The notes below the pieces were generated by a model. That model made no database searches. It was not told the origin of the DNA and saw only the letters and a program-made list of their open reading frames with translations. A DNA stretch of 64,000 nt from Chloroflexota bacterium. GTDB lineage: Bacteria > Chloroflexota > Anaerolineae > JAAYZQ01. Positions 45,032 to 52,480 of this stretch are shown piece by piece (within the stretch, counting starts at the first letter, position 1; each line of letters starts with the position of its first letter). The stretch covers positions 386,926-450,925 of the forward strand of contig JAGVRI010000001.1 in assembly GCA_018606645.1 (NCBI GenBank). Direction: 5' to 3'. Made by a program: the position numbers and the translations under genes.

Positions 45032-45301
45032 TGTGGATGATTCTTGTTTCGGTTCGATCCCTTCCCTACAGATTGTATCCCTGGTTTCTGGATGACCTAT
45101 AGGTAGACTTGTATCCTGGTTCCTGGGAGGGGATAAATCTTTCACTCCCTGGGGATATTCTTCTTTTTCCCCTCACGCGGGCGACGGTGCGATGGAATTT
45201 TTTGATCTTTCCATCGAATTTTCACATTCCGTCTGAAGTTATCCACAGACGAACCAGGTTATCCACAGTCTTGGGGTACATATCCACACTCTCCGTGGAT
45301 A
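45032..45301. other. Gene-free region with a cluster of DnaA-box-like 9-mers (candidate oriC or DnaA-binding regulatory site)
   Basis: Two perfect DnaA boxes TTATCCACA at 45239-45247 and 45259-45267, 20 bp apart. Weaker ones are at 45280-45288 (ATATCCACA), 45294-45302 (minus strand, two mismatches) and 45032-45040 (minus, one mismatch). Next to them lies an AT-rich stretch (about 45190-45230) with an 8-bp inverted repeat CGATGGAA/TTCCATCG. The whole interval 44990-45498 has no supported gene, and the rest of it (45303-45498) shows nothing I recognise. No dnaA, dnaN or gyr gene is in the window. Confidence 0.5.
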
Positions 45302-45498
45302 GGTGGAGGGGGCGGTTGGGCGGGAGGAGATGACCGGTAGCATCCCGGCGCTGGATGTAAAGCCGGTGGACCCTCTAACCGGACAGACATTCCGGCGGAA
45401 GCCTCGACTCCCGGGCTAGAGGAAGGGGAGCCTACAGGCAAACACGAGAGACGATCGAAAATGCACCCAAGGACAAGGTATGGCAGGCTGAGTCGTTG

Positions 45499-46344
45499 CT
45501 ATCTGACTCTGGATTCTGGCGAGCTAGCGAAATGGGCCTCTGGTCGGGCTATCACAACGACCCGGTGTGTATTTCCCGGCCATTCGTAGGGCCAGCAGGT
45601 AATCAGCGTCAAACGCTCATCCCCGGTCGGCAACATCCACCGCGCGTTTTTCTCTCTGACTTCCAAGGGCATTCCTGATTCTTTCAGGAGATATTTTGCG
45701 CTGACTCGATAGACATAGGAAGAGGAGCCCACATACACGATGATCGTGTCTCCAAGATTGAGGTCCTTGATGTGGCGAAACACTTTACCTTCGATGTTGT
45801 GATGCCCAGAGATGACCACGTTGTCGCCCTGGCCGGGAAGGGCAGAGTTGATATGCCAGCCGGCGGCGTCCTTGGGTAGGTCCCATTCCGACACCAGGCG
45901 CCCTTTCCGGATCACCGTCTTCCAGGTCATAGGAACCACCGGCGCGTCAAGTTGGATGGCTGGGGCGACTATCCGGGTGGGGGGAATCCGCAGGATCCGC
46001 GCCAGGATCGGGATGGAAGGCCCGGCGGTGGGAGAGGGTGGCGGATGGGTGCTCGTTGGAATCCAGCGCGTGCGAGAGGAGTGTGGCCAATGGGGCCAGG
46101 CATCTGACCTCGGGATATTTTCGGGAGGGAGAGAAGGTAGAGAAGGGGAGATGGCAAGAACGGGCAGGGGGGAGCCACTGGGTTCGACTGCAGAGGTCAC
46201 TGCCGCCACAACTGCGCCCATGTCGCCGATCACGGGGACAGGCTCCCTTGCGCGTATCCAAGCCGGCCATACCAGGCCGGCCAGGACCAGGAAGCTTCCC
46301 AGAACCATCATGCATGGTCCAAGAACCCGAAATCTGCTGTTCAT
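45499..46344 (-). CDS. Sortase (class E/F-like transpeptidase)
   Basis: 281 residues. An N-terminal membrane anchor (CMMVLGSFLVLAGLVWPAW) is followed by a Pro/Ser-rich linker of about 90 residues and the sortase barrel. Catalytic residues: His181/182 in ISGHHNIEGKVF, Cys250 in LTLITCWPYEW and Arg261 in GNTHRVVVIA. Sortases cut a C-terminal sorting signal and join the protein to the envelope or to other subunits. No classical LPXTG protein is visible in this window; whether the YLP-tail proteins are substrates is open. Last gene of the minus-strand group 49743-45499. Confidence 0.88.
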   Translation of the reverse strand: MNSRFRVLGPCMMVLGSFLVLAGLVWPAWIRAREPVPVIGDMGAVVAAVTSAVEPSGSPLPVLAISPSLPSLPPENIPRSDAWPHWPHSSRTRWIPTSTHPPPSPTAGPSIPILARILRIPPTRIVAPAIQLDAPVVPMTWKTVIRKGRLVSEWDLPKDAAGWHINSALPGQGDNVVISGHHNIEGKVFRHIKDLNLGDTIIVYVGSSSYVYRVSAKYLLKESGMPLEVREKNARWMLPTGDERLTLITCWPYEWPGNTHRVVVIARPEAHFASSPESRVR

Positions 46345-46372
46345 CCCAACCTGTTATGGTCCATCCATCATC

Positions 46373-46405
46373 CCCAAGGCCCCAGTTCTTCACTGGGGCC
46401 TTGGG
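46373..46405. terminator. 13-bp perfect hairpin between the Yip1-like and sortase genes
   Basis: CCCAAGGCCCCAG (46373-46385), loop TTCTTCA, CTGGGGCCTTGGG (46393-46405). No U-tract on either strand; it may terminate, stabilise mRNA or be a structural palindrome. Confidence 0.45.
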
Positions 46406-46426
46406 CCACACTTGATGAGAGAAGGG

Positions 46427-46984
46427 CTACCCGCGCAAGCCTGAGGCGATGGCCGCACCTCCGCCCACGGCCAGGCCGAGGGCAAAGGTGATGGCAAAGG
46501 CGATGATCCAGCTGATGATCACCGTGATCACCGCCTTGCCGGTATCAAATTCCATGGCCTCCCGGATAGCAATGACTCCGGCGATCAAGGCCAGGATCGC
46601 TCCGATCAATGAGGCGATCCAGCCCAGACAAGGAATGAATCCCAAAATGCCGAGCAGCCGCGGAGCACTGGCATACCCCAGCACGCGCATCATCTCCGGG
46701 ATATCGGTCTGTCCCTTGAAGAGCAACGTGCCGACAAAGTAGGTCAGGATCGCCCATCCGATCCAGCCGATCAAGATACCCAGGATCCAGTTCACAAAGA
46801 ATCCGCCAATCACACTCCCGGCACCGGCCTTGGCCAGGATGGAACCCAGGGCGGTTCCGAGAGCCGATAACAGGGTCACGACAACGACAATGATTGTGGC
46901 TTCGGTCATCGTATCTTTGTTTTCCGCCACCTCGCGGTACAGCGTTGCATCCAGGCGGACTGCCCTCAGTATACGGTCTAGCAT
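46427..46984 (-). CDS. Yip1-family membrane protein
   Basis: 185 residues from the ATG at 46984 (AGGAGG upstream). The N-terminal segment LDRILRAVRLDATLYREVAENKDTMTEA is typical of bacterial Yip1-domain proteins (PF04893). About five helices follow (IIVVVVTLLSALGTALG, WILGILIGWIGWAILTYFVG, LLGILGFIPCLGWIASLIGAILALIAGVIAI, VIISWIIAFAITFALGLA). The function of bacterial members is unknown. It lies about 120 bp downstream of murA and upstream of the sortase gene. Confidence 0.83.
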   Translation of the reverse strand: MLDRILRAVRLDATLYREVAENKDTMTEATIIVVVVTLLSALGTALGSILAKAGAGSVIGGFFVNWILGILIGWIGWAILTYFVGTLLFKGQTDIPEMMRVLGYASAPRLLGILGFIPCLGWIASLIGAILALIAGVIAIREAMEFDTGKAVITVIISWIIAFAITFALGLAVGGGAAIASGLRG

Positions 46985-47107
46985 CAGATCCTCCTTCTGT
47001 CCGTGTTCTGTGGTTTGATTTGACAATTCAGTAGTTAGCCATCCCGAGTCGGGCCGAAAACACCTCCTTTCCAGTCCGAAAGGACTCCTCCGCCTCTCCA
47101 CATCTGC

Positions 47108-48382
47108 TCATACCCGTTCAATCCTGGCCCCCAGCGCCTGGAGTTTGGTCTCGATCCGCTCATATCCCCGGTCGATCTGCTGGATGTTGTGGATCACACT
47201 TTTCCCCTCTGCGCACAGGGCGGCGATGAGCAAGGCCATGCCGGCGCGGATATCCGGGCTATGGAGTGTTTCCCCGCTCAGGCGGGAAGGGCCGACTACC
47301 ACCGCCCGATGCGGATCGCAGAGGATGATCCGGGCTCCCATGGCGATCAGGCGGTCGACAAAGTAGAGACGGCTGTCGTAGAGCTTTTCGTGGATCAGCA
47401 CCGTTCCTCGCGCCTGGGTAGCAATCACCAACGCGATGCTCATCAAATCGGTGGGGAACCCCGGCCATGGCGCGTCGTCGATCTTGGGTACGGCGCCTCC
47501 CAGATCATCCACGATCACCAATGGTTGATCGGCGGGGACAAAAACGTCCTGTCCACGCACCTCAAAATGCACTCCGAGCCGGGCAAAGACCATGCGGATC
47601 ATCCCCAAATGTTCGGGAGCTGCGTTCTTGATCAAAATCTCCCCTCTGGTCACCGCTGCCAGGCCGATGAAACTGCCGACCTCCATAAAATCGGGGCCGA
47701 TCGTGCACTCGCCGCCCTCCAATCGTTGCCGGCCTTGGATGCGGAGTACGTTGGAACCGATCCCGTCGATCTGGGCTCCCATGCAGTTAAGAAAGTGACA
47801 TAGCTCCTGGACGTGTGGTTCCGAGGCCGCGTTTCGGATGATCGTCTCCCCCCGGGCCACGCAGGCGGCCATGATGGCATTTTCCGTGCCGGTGACGCTG
47901 GCCTCATCTAACCAGATATCGGCGCCATGCAGGCCGGCCGCCTCTAGTTCCAAGCGGTCGTTCTGCCTCAAGGAGGCGCCCAACGCACTGAGGGCCAGAA
48001 GGTGGGTGTCAATTCGTCGCCGGCCGATCCGGTCTCCGCCGGGCAGGGTCAACGTGATCCGGCCAGCGCGGGCCAGCAACGGTCCCATCAAGGTCAGAGA
48101 GCCGCGGATCTGGCTGAATAGAACGGGATCCGGACAGGTCGAACGCACGTCGGTGACCTGGATGGTCACGGTGTGGTTGTCGTGGCGCTGGACTGAGGCT
48201 CCCAGTTTCTCTAACAGGGCGAGCATGGTTCGCACATCGCCAATATTCGGTAGATTGTGGACCGTGATCGGTTTATCGGTCAGCAATGAGGCAGCCAGAA
48301 TGGGAAGCGCCGCGTTCTTATTCCCGCTGGGTACCACCGTCCCTTGCAGGGGGATACCTCCCTCAATAACAAATTTCTCCAT
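47108..48382 (-). CDS. murA: UDP-N-acetylglucosamine 1-carboxyvinyltransferase (MurA) with Asp at the usual Cys115 position
   Basis: 424 residues, the usual length. MurA adds enolpyruvate from PEP to UDP-GlcNAc, the first committed step of peptidoglycan synthesis. Motifs: [13 protein letters not shown] with the catalytic Lys22, [40 protein letters not shown] and [12 protein letters not shown]. The loop that reads PGGC in E. coli reads [11 protein letters not shown] here, so Asp117 replaces the PEP-loop Cys. In other bacteria (for example mycobacteria) this Cys-to-Asp change keeps activity and makes the enzyme insensitive to fosfomycin; insensitivity here is inferred. Confidence 0.93.
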   Translation of the reverse strand: MEKFVIEGGIPLQGTVVPSGNKNAALPILAASLLTDKPITVHNLPNIGDVRTMLALLEKLGASVQRHDNHTVTIQVTDVRSTCPDPVLFSQIRGSLTLMGPLLARAGRITLTLPGGDRIGRRRIDTHLLALSALGASLRQNDRLELEAAGLHGADIWLDEASVTGTENAIMAACVARGETIIRNAASEPHVQELCHFLNCMGAQIDGIGSNVLRIQGRQRLEGGECTIGPDFMEVGSFIGLAAVTRGEILIKNAAPEHLGMIRMVFARLGVHFEVRGQDVFVPADQPLVIVDDLGGAVPKIDDAPWPGFPTDLMSIALVIATQARGTVLIHEKLYDSRLYFVDRLIAMGARIILCDPHRAVVVGPSRLSGETLHSPDIRAGMALLIAALCAEGKSVIHNIQQIDRGYERIETKLQALGARIERV

Positions 48383-48415
48383 ATTTCTCTTCCCTTTTCA
48401 CTTTTGATATAACAC

Positions 48416-48940
48416 TCAAGCCTGAAGAAAGGTTTCATCAATCAATTGAATTCCCTCCCGAAACCACTCTGCCATTCGAGATTCACTTTGCTCTGCAGCA
48501 TCGGACAACCGGGTGCAAATCGCTGCCCAATCCGGTTCCAGGTGATAGACACGACTCCCCTCCTGTCCCTCCTCCACACTGACGGCAGCCAACTGCCGCT
48601 TGACCAGTAGTTCGATCGAGGCATCCAGGATCTCTGCTTCGCGGGGATCGGTCGGGTCGATGCGCAATTCGTTGCGAATTAGACTGCGGCTTCCCAGGTA
48701 AACGGCAGCCCCATAAATGGCCAGGGCTTCGGTCTGTTGCTGCAGCCGGTTGCGTTCTTGCTCCAGGGCGTGAATGAGGGCCTCAACCCGATCGAGGCGG
48801 TTCTGCCAGCGTCCTGTCAGTCGCTTCAGAAGACGCTCTCCCCAGCAGCCGTGGAACATCGGGTCGAACGGCTCCAGGCCGGCGGCGATCATCCGGCACA
48901 CGGTCCACAGAGCCTGTTCCCGGAAGGACAACCTCGTCAT
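48416..48940 (-). CDS. Uncharacterised small protein with coiled-coil segment
   Basis: 174 residues, not recognised. An N-terminal region (LSFREQALWTVCRMIAAGLEPFDPMFHGCWGERLLKRL) is followed by a heptad-rich helix (LDRVEALIHALEQERNRLQQQTEAL) and a C-terminal part (ILDASIELLVKRQLAAVSVEEG..VYHLEPDWAAICTRL). That last part could be a winged-helix-like segment. No signal peptide or membrane helix. Its start overlaps the stop of the SAM hydrolase gene (ATGA), so the two are translationally coupled. A role linked to that enzyme is inference. Confidence 0.7.
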   Translation of the reverse strand: MTRLSFREQALWTVCRMIAAGLEPFDPMFHGCWGERLLKRLTGRWQNRLDRVEALIHALEQERNRLQQQTEALAIYGAAVYLGSRSLIRNELRIDPTDPREAEILDASIELLVKRQLAAVSVEEGQEGSRVYHLEPDWAAICTRLSDAAEQSESRMAEWFREGIQLIDETFLQA

Positions 48941-49743
48941 CTTGATGGCACCCCCTTGATGTACACCGGATCGCCCACGGTGACACCCAGGCGCACGGCG
49001 GCGTTGCCCTCTCTTACCGCAATCTCCAGATAGCCGCTGCTGCCCAGGTAAGCCAGCAGTTCATTGGGTTCCACGTCAGCATAAGTGCGGCTTATCCTCT
49101 CAATCTGCTCATTGCCCACCCGGATTGATACCGGCGATTGACACGCGGACGCCGAGAGCCGGAAATTGGTGATCAGGTTGCCGAATCGGTCCACATGCCA
49201 GACCTCTCCCTGCCAGATCCCTTCCGCTGCGGGCTGAGGTTGGAGAGAAGGCAGGACCACCAAGTCCGTAAGAGGGAGTGGAGGACCCAAAGCGTGAGGA
49301 TCGACGCCGCAGGCGAGGTGGGCCGCTGCTGGAGCAAAGATGTCCCGGCCATGAAATGTCGCGCTGATGTGAGGCAGACGGTAACGCGGGTCCGCGGGGT
49401 CCAGGCAGATTGCCAGGCGAGCCGGTTCCTGTTGCAGCACCAGGCTCAGAACTCCATTGTCAGGGGCCACGTAGGTAGACCGATCGGTCTGGACGACAAT
49501 GGGCCGTCGCTCACTTCCAACCCCTGGATCGACCACCACCAGGTGCACGGTCCCGGACGGAAAGTACGGAGCCGCGGTGGACAGGATGTAGGCCGCCTGA
49601 CGCACGGCCTGGGGACGGATGTCGTGGGTGATATCGATCAGCGCCGCCTCTGGGCAAATGCCCAGGATGACGCCTTTCATGATCCCCACATACCCGTCGG
49701 CCTGACCAAAATCGGTCGTCAAGGCAATGATCGGTCGAGACAT
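48937..49743 (-). CDS. S-adenosyl-L-methionine hydrolase (adenosine-forming), DUF62/SAM hydroxide adenosyltransferase family
   Basis: 268 residues. Family motifs: IIALTTDFGQADGYVGIMKGVI, IDITHDIRPQAVRQAAYIL, VVVDPGVGSERRPI, VAPDNGVLSLVL, FHGRDIFAPAAAHLA and WHVDRFGNLITNF. The group (PF01887) hydrolyses SAM to adenosine and methionine using a hydroxide; fluorinase and chlorinase relatives use halides. The halogenase-specific insert cannot be judged by eye, and the hydrolase is by far the commoner form. First gene of the group, with a promoter at 49760-49788. Confidence 0.9.
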   Translation of the reverse strand: MSRPIIALTTDFGQADGYVGIMKGVILGICPEAALIDITHDIRPQAVRQAAYILSTAAPYFPSGTVHLVVVDPGVGSERRPIVVQTDRSTYVAPDNGVLSLVLQQEPARLAICLDPADPRYRLPHISATFHGRDIFAPAAAHLACGVDPHALGPPLPLTDLVVLPSLQPQPAAEGIWQGEVWHVDRFGNLITNFRLSASACQSPVSIRVGNEQIERISRTYADVEPNELLAYLGSSGYLEIAVREGNAAVRLGVTVGDPVYIKGVPSR

Positions 49744-49759
49744 AGCTGCACCTGTCTTT

Positions 49760-49788
49760 ATTGTACCTTAGATGAAGTAAAGCGTCAA
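49760..49788 (-). promoter_or_regulatory. Sigma-A promoter for the SAM hydrolase group
   Basis: Minus strand TTGACG (49783-49788), 17-bp spacer, TACAAT (49760-49765), 17 bp upstream of the start codon. Confidence 0.72.
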
Positions 49789-49833
49789 GGATTGTAAGAA
49801 AACGGTTGCCCCACGCTTTACCTACTTGCAGAC

Positions 49834-49870
49834 TTGATGTTCTGCAACCTTTTGACCTATACTGCGTATA
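49834..49870 (+). promoter_or_regulatory. Promoter region of the ECF sigma gene; overlapping sigma-A and ECF-like elements
   Basis: A sigma-A reading is TTGATG (49834-49839), 18-bp spacer, TATACT (49858-49863). An ECF-like reading, GCAACC (49844-49849) with CGTATA (49865-49870) and a 15-bp spacer, overlaps it. Autoregulation is common for ECF genes but is only inferred here. Confidence 0.5.
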
Positions 49871-49891
49871 GAGCATGGGTAGAGGACAGAT

Positions 49892-50497
49892 ATGGACCAG
49901 GAACGGACCTGGATCGCACGGGCCCAACGAGGGGATCAGGCGGCCTTTGGACAATTGGTGCGGGTGTACGAGCGACCGGTATATAACCTGGCCTACCGGA
50001 TGTTAGGCGACCCTACTGAGGCAGAGGATGCAGCCCAGGAGACATTTCTACGGGCCTACCGCGCACTGAGCACATATGAACCGGAGCATAAGTTTGTCAA
50101 CTGGCTGCTATCCATCGCCTCCCATTATTGCATTGATCGGTTGCGTCAAAAGGGACGGTCTGTACCGATTTCGTTGGACGGTCCTCTGCCCGATGAGTGG
50201 CTCGCCAGCGATACGGGGTCTCCCGAGCAACAGGTGAGCGCCAAAGAGGAAAGGGAACAGGTGCACCAGATGCTCGAAATGCTGCCGCCCGCGTATCGGG
50301 CAGCCGTGATCCTGCGGTACTGGCATGACATGTCCTATCAGGAGATCGCGACCGTCATGAGCACCAGCGAGAGTGCCATCAAGTCCCGGTTACACCGAGC
50401 CCGGCTGCTGATGGCCCGGCAATTCCAGCAATTGCACGGAGAATACACAAGTGATGAAGGAAGAAGGGATGAAGGAACCGGTGTGTGTGCACGCTGA
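49892..50497 (+). CDS. ECF-type RNA polymerase sigma factor
   Basis: 201 residues. Region 2: FGQLVRVYERPVYNLAYRMLGDPTEAEDAAQETFLRAYRAL and FVNWLLSIASHYCIDRLRQK. Region 4: MLEMLPPAYRAAVILRYWHDMSYQEIATVMSTSESAIKSRLHRARLLMA, a clear helix-turn-helix. There is no region 1.1 or 3. A zinc-finger anti-sigma gene overlaps the 3' end and a bactofilin-like membrane gene follows, so an envelope-stress or cell-shape regulon is likely; this is inferred from context. The nearest plus-strand promoter signals are at 49834-49870. Confidence 0.93.
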   Translation: MDQERTWIARAQRGDQAAFGQLVRVYERPVYNLAYRMLGDPTEAEDAAQETFLRAYRALSTYEPEHKFVNWLLSIASHYCIDRLRQKGRSVPISLDGPLPDEWLASDTGSPEQQVSAKEEREQVHQMLEMLPPAYRAAVILRYWHDMSYQEIATVMSTSESAIKSRLHRARLLMARQFQQLHGEYTSDEGRRDEGTGVCAR

Positions 50498-51059
50498 GCA
50501 GATGACGGCCTGGATGTCGCTGGCTCTCGACGACCTGCTGGAGGTCGAGGACGCGAAGAGATTACAGGATCATCTGGCAGTCTGCTCCGTTTGTCGGTCC
50601 ACCTGGCAGGCGATGCAGCAGGTATCGGCCTTGTTCGAGACGGCGCCTCTGGTGGATCCTCCCGTCAGCTTTGCCAGCCGGGTGGAGAGACGACTGGCCT
50701 ACCGGGCGCGGGCAAAGAAAGGGGCCCAACGGGAGTTGGGCAAGGTTCCTTTGCTGGCCGGATCCCTGTCGTTGGCCGTCATTACGTTGAGTGTTGTGGT
50801 CATCCTGACTTTGGGAGTCGTGGTCTGGCATTGGCGCGATACCCTGCCGGCGGTGCAACAGGGGACCGAGTTTATCGTCCAGGTGGCGTCGGGGGTGGGA
50901 CTGTTGGGCAAGGGGCTCAGTCTCTTCCTGGGGGAGCTGCTTACCTATGTCGCTCCCTTCGCCTTCTTGTTAACCGTCGGGTTGGCGGTATTGATCGCGT
51001 TGTGGGGCTGGTTCTTGTTGAAGGAGCCCAGGGATATTCGTCGGAACGGGGTTCCATAG
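50469..51059 (+). CDS. Membrane anti-sigma factor with N-terminal zinc-finger (zf-HC2)
   Basis: 196 residues from the ATG at 50469 (GAAGGAAG upstream); GTG 50451 and ATG 50454 are alternatives. All overlap the sigma gene. The N-terminal HxxxCxxC signature of ZAS anti-sigma factors is in DAKRLQDHLAVCSVC, with an upstream His in VCVHAEQMTAWMSLALDDLL. Two transmembrane segments follow (LSLAVITLSVVVILTLGVVVW and FAFLLTVGLAVLIALWGWFLL). It should hold the preceding ECF factor at the membrane until a signal releases it. Strong by context and motif. Confidence 0.87.
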   Translation: MKEPVCVHAEQMTAWMSLALDDLLEVEDAKRLQDHLAVCSVCRSTWQAMQQVSALFETAPLVDPPVSFASRVERRLAYRARAKKGAQRELGKVPLLAGSLSLAVITLSVVVILTLGVVVWHWRDTLPAVQQGTEFIVQVASGVGLLGKGLSLFLGELLTYVAPFAFLLTVGLAVLIALWGWFLLKEPRDIRRNGVP

Positions 51060-51105
51060 AGACGGTGGTCCGATGGCTCATTCAAAATTGAATAGGAGGT
51101 ATGCG

Positions 51106-52353
51106 GTGAAAAGATATGGATGGTGGTTAGTCGGACTGGCTTTGCTATGGCTTTGGCCGATAGCGGTTGTTTTTGCCGATGGGGGTGCGCCGCCTTCGGA
51201 TCCTGGCAGAATTTTCTTCGGGGAGAATGTCTCTTTGGACGCGGGCCAGGTGTTTGACGGGGATCTGGGGGTGTTTGATGGGAATCTGGCCGTTCCTGAA
51301 ACCAGTGTGGTGAATGGGGACGTGTTTGTGGTGAACGGCAATGTAGATCTCGCCGGGCGCGTCAATGGCAGCGTGGCGGTCATCCGCGGATCGCTGCGCA
51401 TGACCGAGACGAGCCGGGTGGAGGGGGACGTCCTGGGCATAAGCGGCGACCAGGAGGTGGCCGGGCGTGTGGGAGGAGACCTTTCCGGCCTGTTTGGGCA
51501 GATCCGGCTGCGCTCCACAGCGGTCGTCGAAGGGGACGTGACGACCATCTCCGGCGGCCTGGAGCGCCAGGCGGGGGCCAGGATCCTCGGTAAGGAAATC
51601 CCTCAAATCTCCCTGCCCCGACCCTGGCTGATCGCCCCGGAGAAGGAACTCCCCTGGAGGCTTGCTTCTCCACCGCCGCCGTATGAGACCTTGGGGCAGC
51701 GGATTATACGGTTTGTAGGCCGGGTGTTGACCGCCGGATTCCTGGGTCTGCTCGCGATTGGGTTGGGCCTGTTGATTGTGTACCTCTGGCCCAAGACCAC
51801 CCAACAGGTGGCAGAGCGCATTGCCGCCATGCCGGCCCAGAGTTTCGGCCTGGGGTTGCTCACTTACCTGATCGCGGCCGTGCTTGAATCACTGGCCATG
51901 GTGTTAATGATCTTGATCATCCTCCTGGCAGCGGTGCTGGTCAGCACTGTCATCCTGATCCCGGTGGGCCTGCTGCTGATCTTACTGTCGGGGCTGGTGC
52001 TGCTGCCGGTTCCTCTGGCTTTGGCAGGAGCTGCGGTGCTGGGCTGGGTGGGCCTGGCGGAGTTGATCGGGCGCAAGGTATTCAAGGCATTGCACAGAGA
52101 GACGATCGGGAGCGTCGGGGCCGTGCTGGTGGGCTTGCTGATCACCGTGTCTTTGTCGGCTCTTCTGTGGGTTGTCAAGCCGTTATGTTGCGCCTGGCCT
52201 TTCGTGTTTCTGGTCAGCAGTGTGGGGCTGGGAGCGGTGATCTATCCCCTCCTGGAACGGTCACGTGCTCGCTTGCCTCAACCTTCCCAGGAGGCACCCT
52301 CTGGGTCGGCTCAGACGTTGGACCAGGAGGAAAGTCACACCAACGAGACATAG
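51106..52353 (+). CDS. Bactofilin-like polymer-forming protein with membrane domain
   Basis: 415 residues from a GTG at 51106, six bases after AGGAGG. A signal peptide or first helix (WWLVGLALLWLWPIAVVFA) is followed by a right-handed beta-helix of bactofilin type, residues about 30-160 (VFDGDLGVFDGNLAV, VVNGDVFVVNGNVDLAGRVNGSVAVIRG, VEGDVLGISG, VEGDVTTISG). Then come about five transmembrane helices (residues about 200-390). Such proteins accompany ECF/anti-sigma pairs in other genomes. It is 46 bp after the anti-sigma gene and probably forms its target or partner; inference. Confidence 0.82.
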   Translation: MKRYGWWLVGLALLWLWPIAVVFADGGAPPSDPGRIFFGENVSLDAGQVFDGDLGVFDGNLAVPETSVVNGDVFVVNGNVDLAGRVNGSVAVIRGSLRMTETSRVEGDVLGISGDQEVAGRVGGDLSGLFGQIRLRSTAVVEGDVTTISGGLERQAGARILGKEIPQISLPRPWLIAPEKELPWRLASPPPPYETLGQRIIRFVGRVLTAGFLGLLAIGLGLLIVYLWPKTTQQVAERIAAMPAQSFGLGLLTYLIAAVLESLAMVLMILIILLAAVLVSTVILIPVGLLLILLSGLVLLPVPLALAGAAVLGWVGLAELIGRKVFKALHRETIGSVGAVLVGLLITVSLSALLWVVKPLCCAWPFVFLVSSVGLGAVIYPLLERSRARLPQPSQEAPSGSAQTLDQEESHTNET

Positions 52354-52382
52354 AGGTCGGTGGTCCCCATCATAGTGTAGCG

Positions 52383-52420
52383 AACAAGGTGAGGGACGTC
52401 CCGACGTCCCTCACCTTGTT
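52383..52420. terminator. 17-bp perfect hairpin after the sigma/anti-sigma/bactofilin unit
   Basis: AACAAGGTGAGGGACGT (52383-52399), loop CCCG, ACGTCCCTCACCTTGTT (52404-52420). No U-tract follows, but stem length and location 30 bp after the stop codon make a terminator or 3'-end stabiliser likely. Confidence 0.6.
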
Positions 52421-52465
52421 ATGCATGCAATGCACCCTCTGCGAAAATGCGTTGCCAGGCAGTTG

Positions 52466-52474
52466 TGGTATAAT
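52466..52474 (+). promoter_or_regulatory. Extended -10 promoter giving a leaderless transcript
   Basis: TGG-TATAAT (52466-52474) with no good -35 at 16-18 bp. Transcription would start at about 52481, which is the ATG of the next gene, and no Shine-Dalgarno sequence precedes it. Confidence 0.6.
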
Positions 52475-52480
52475 GACTTT

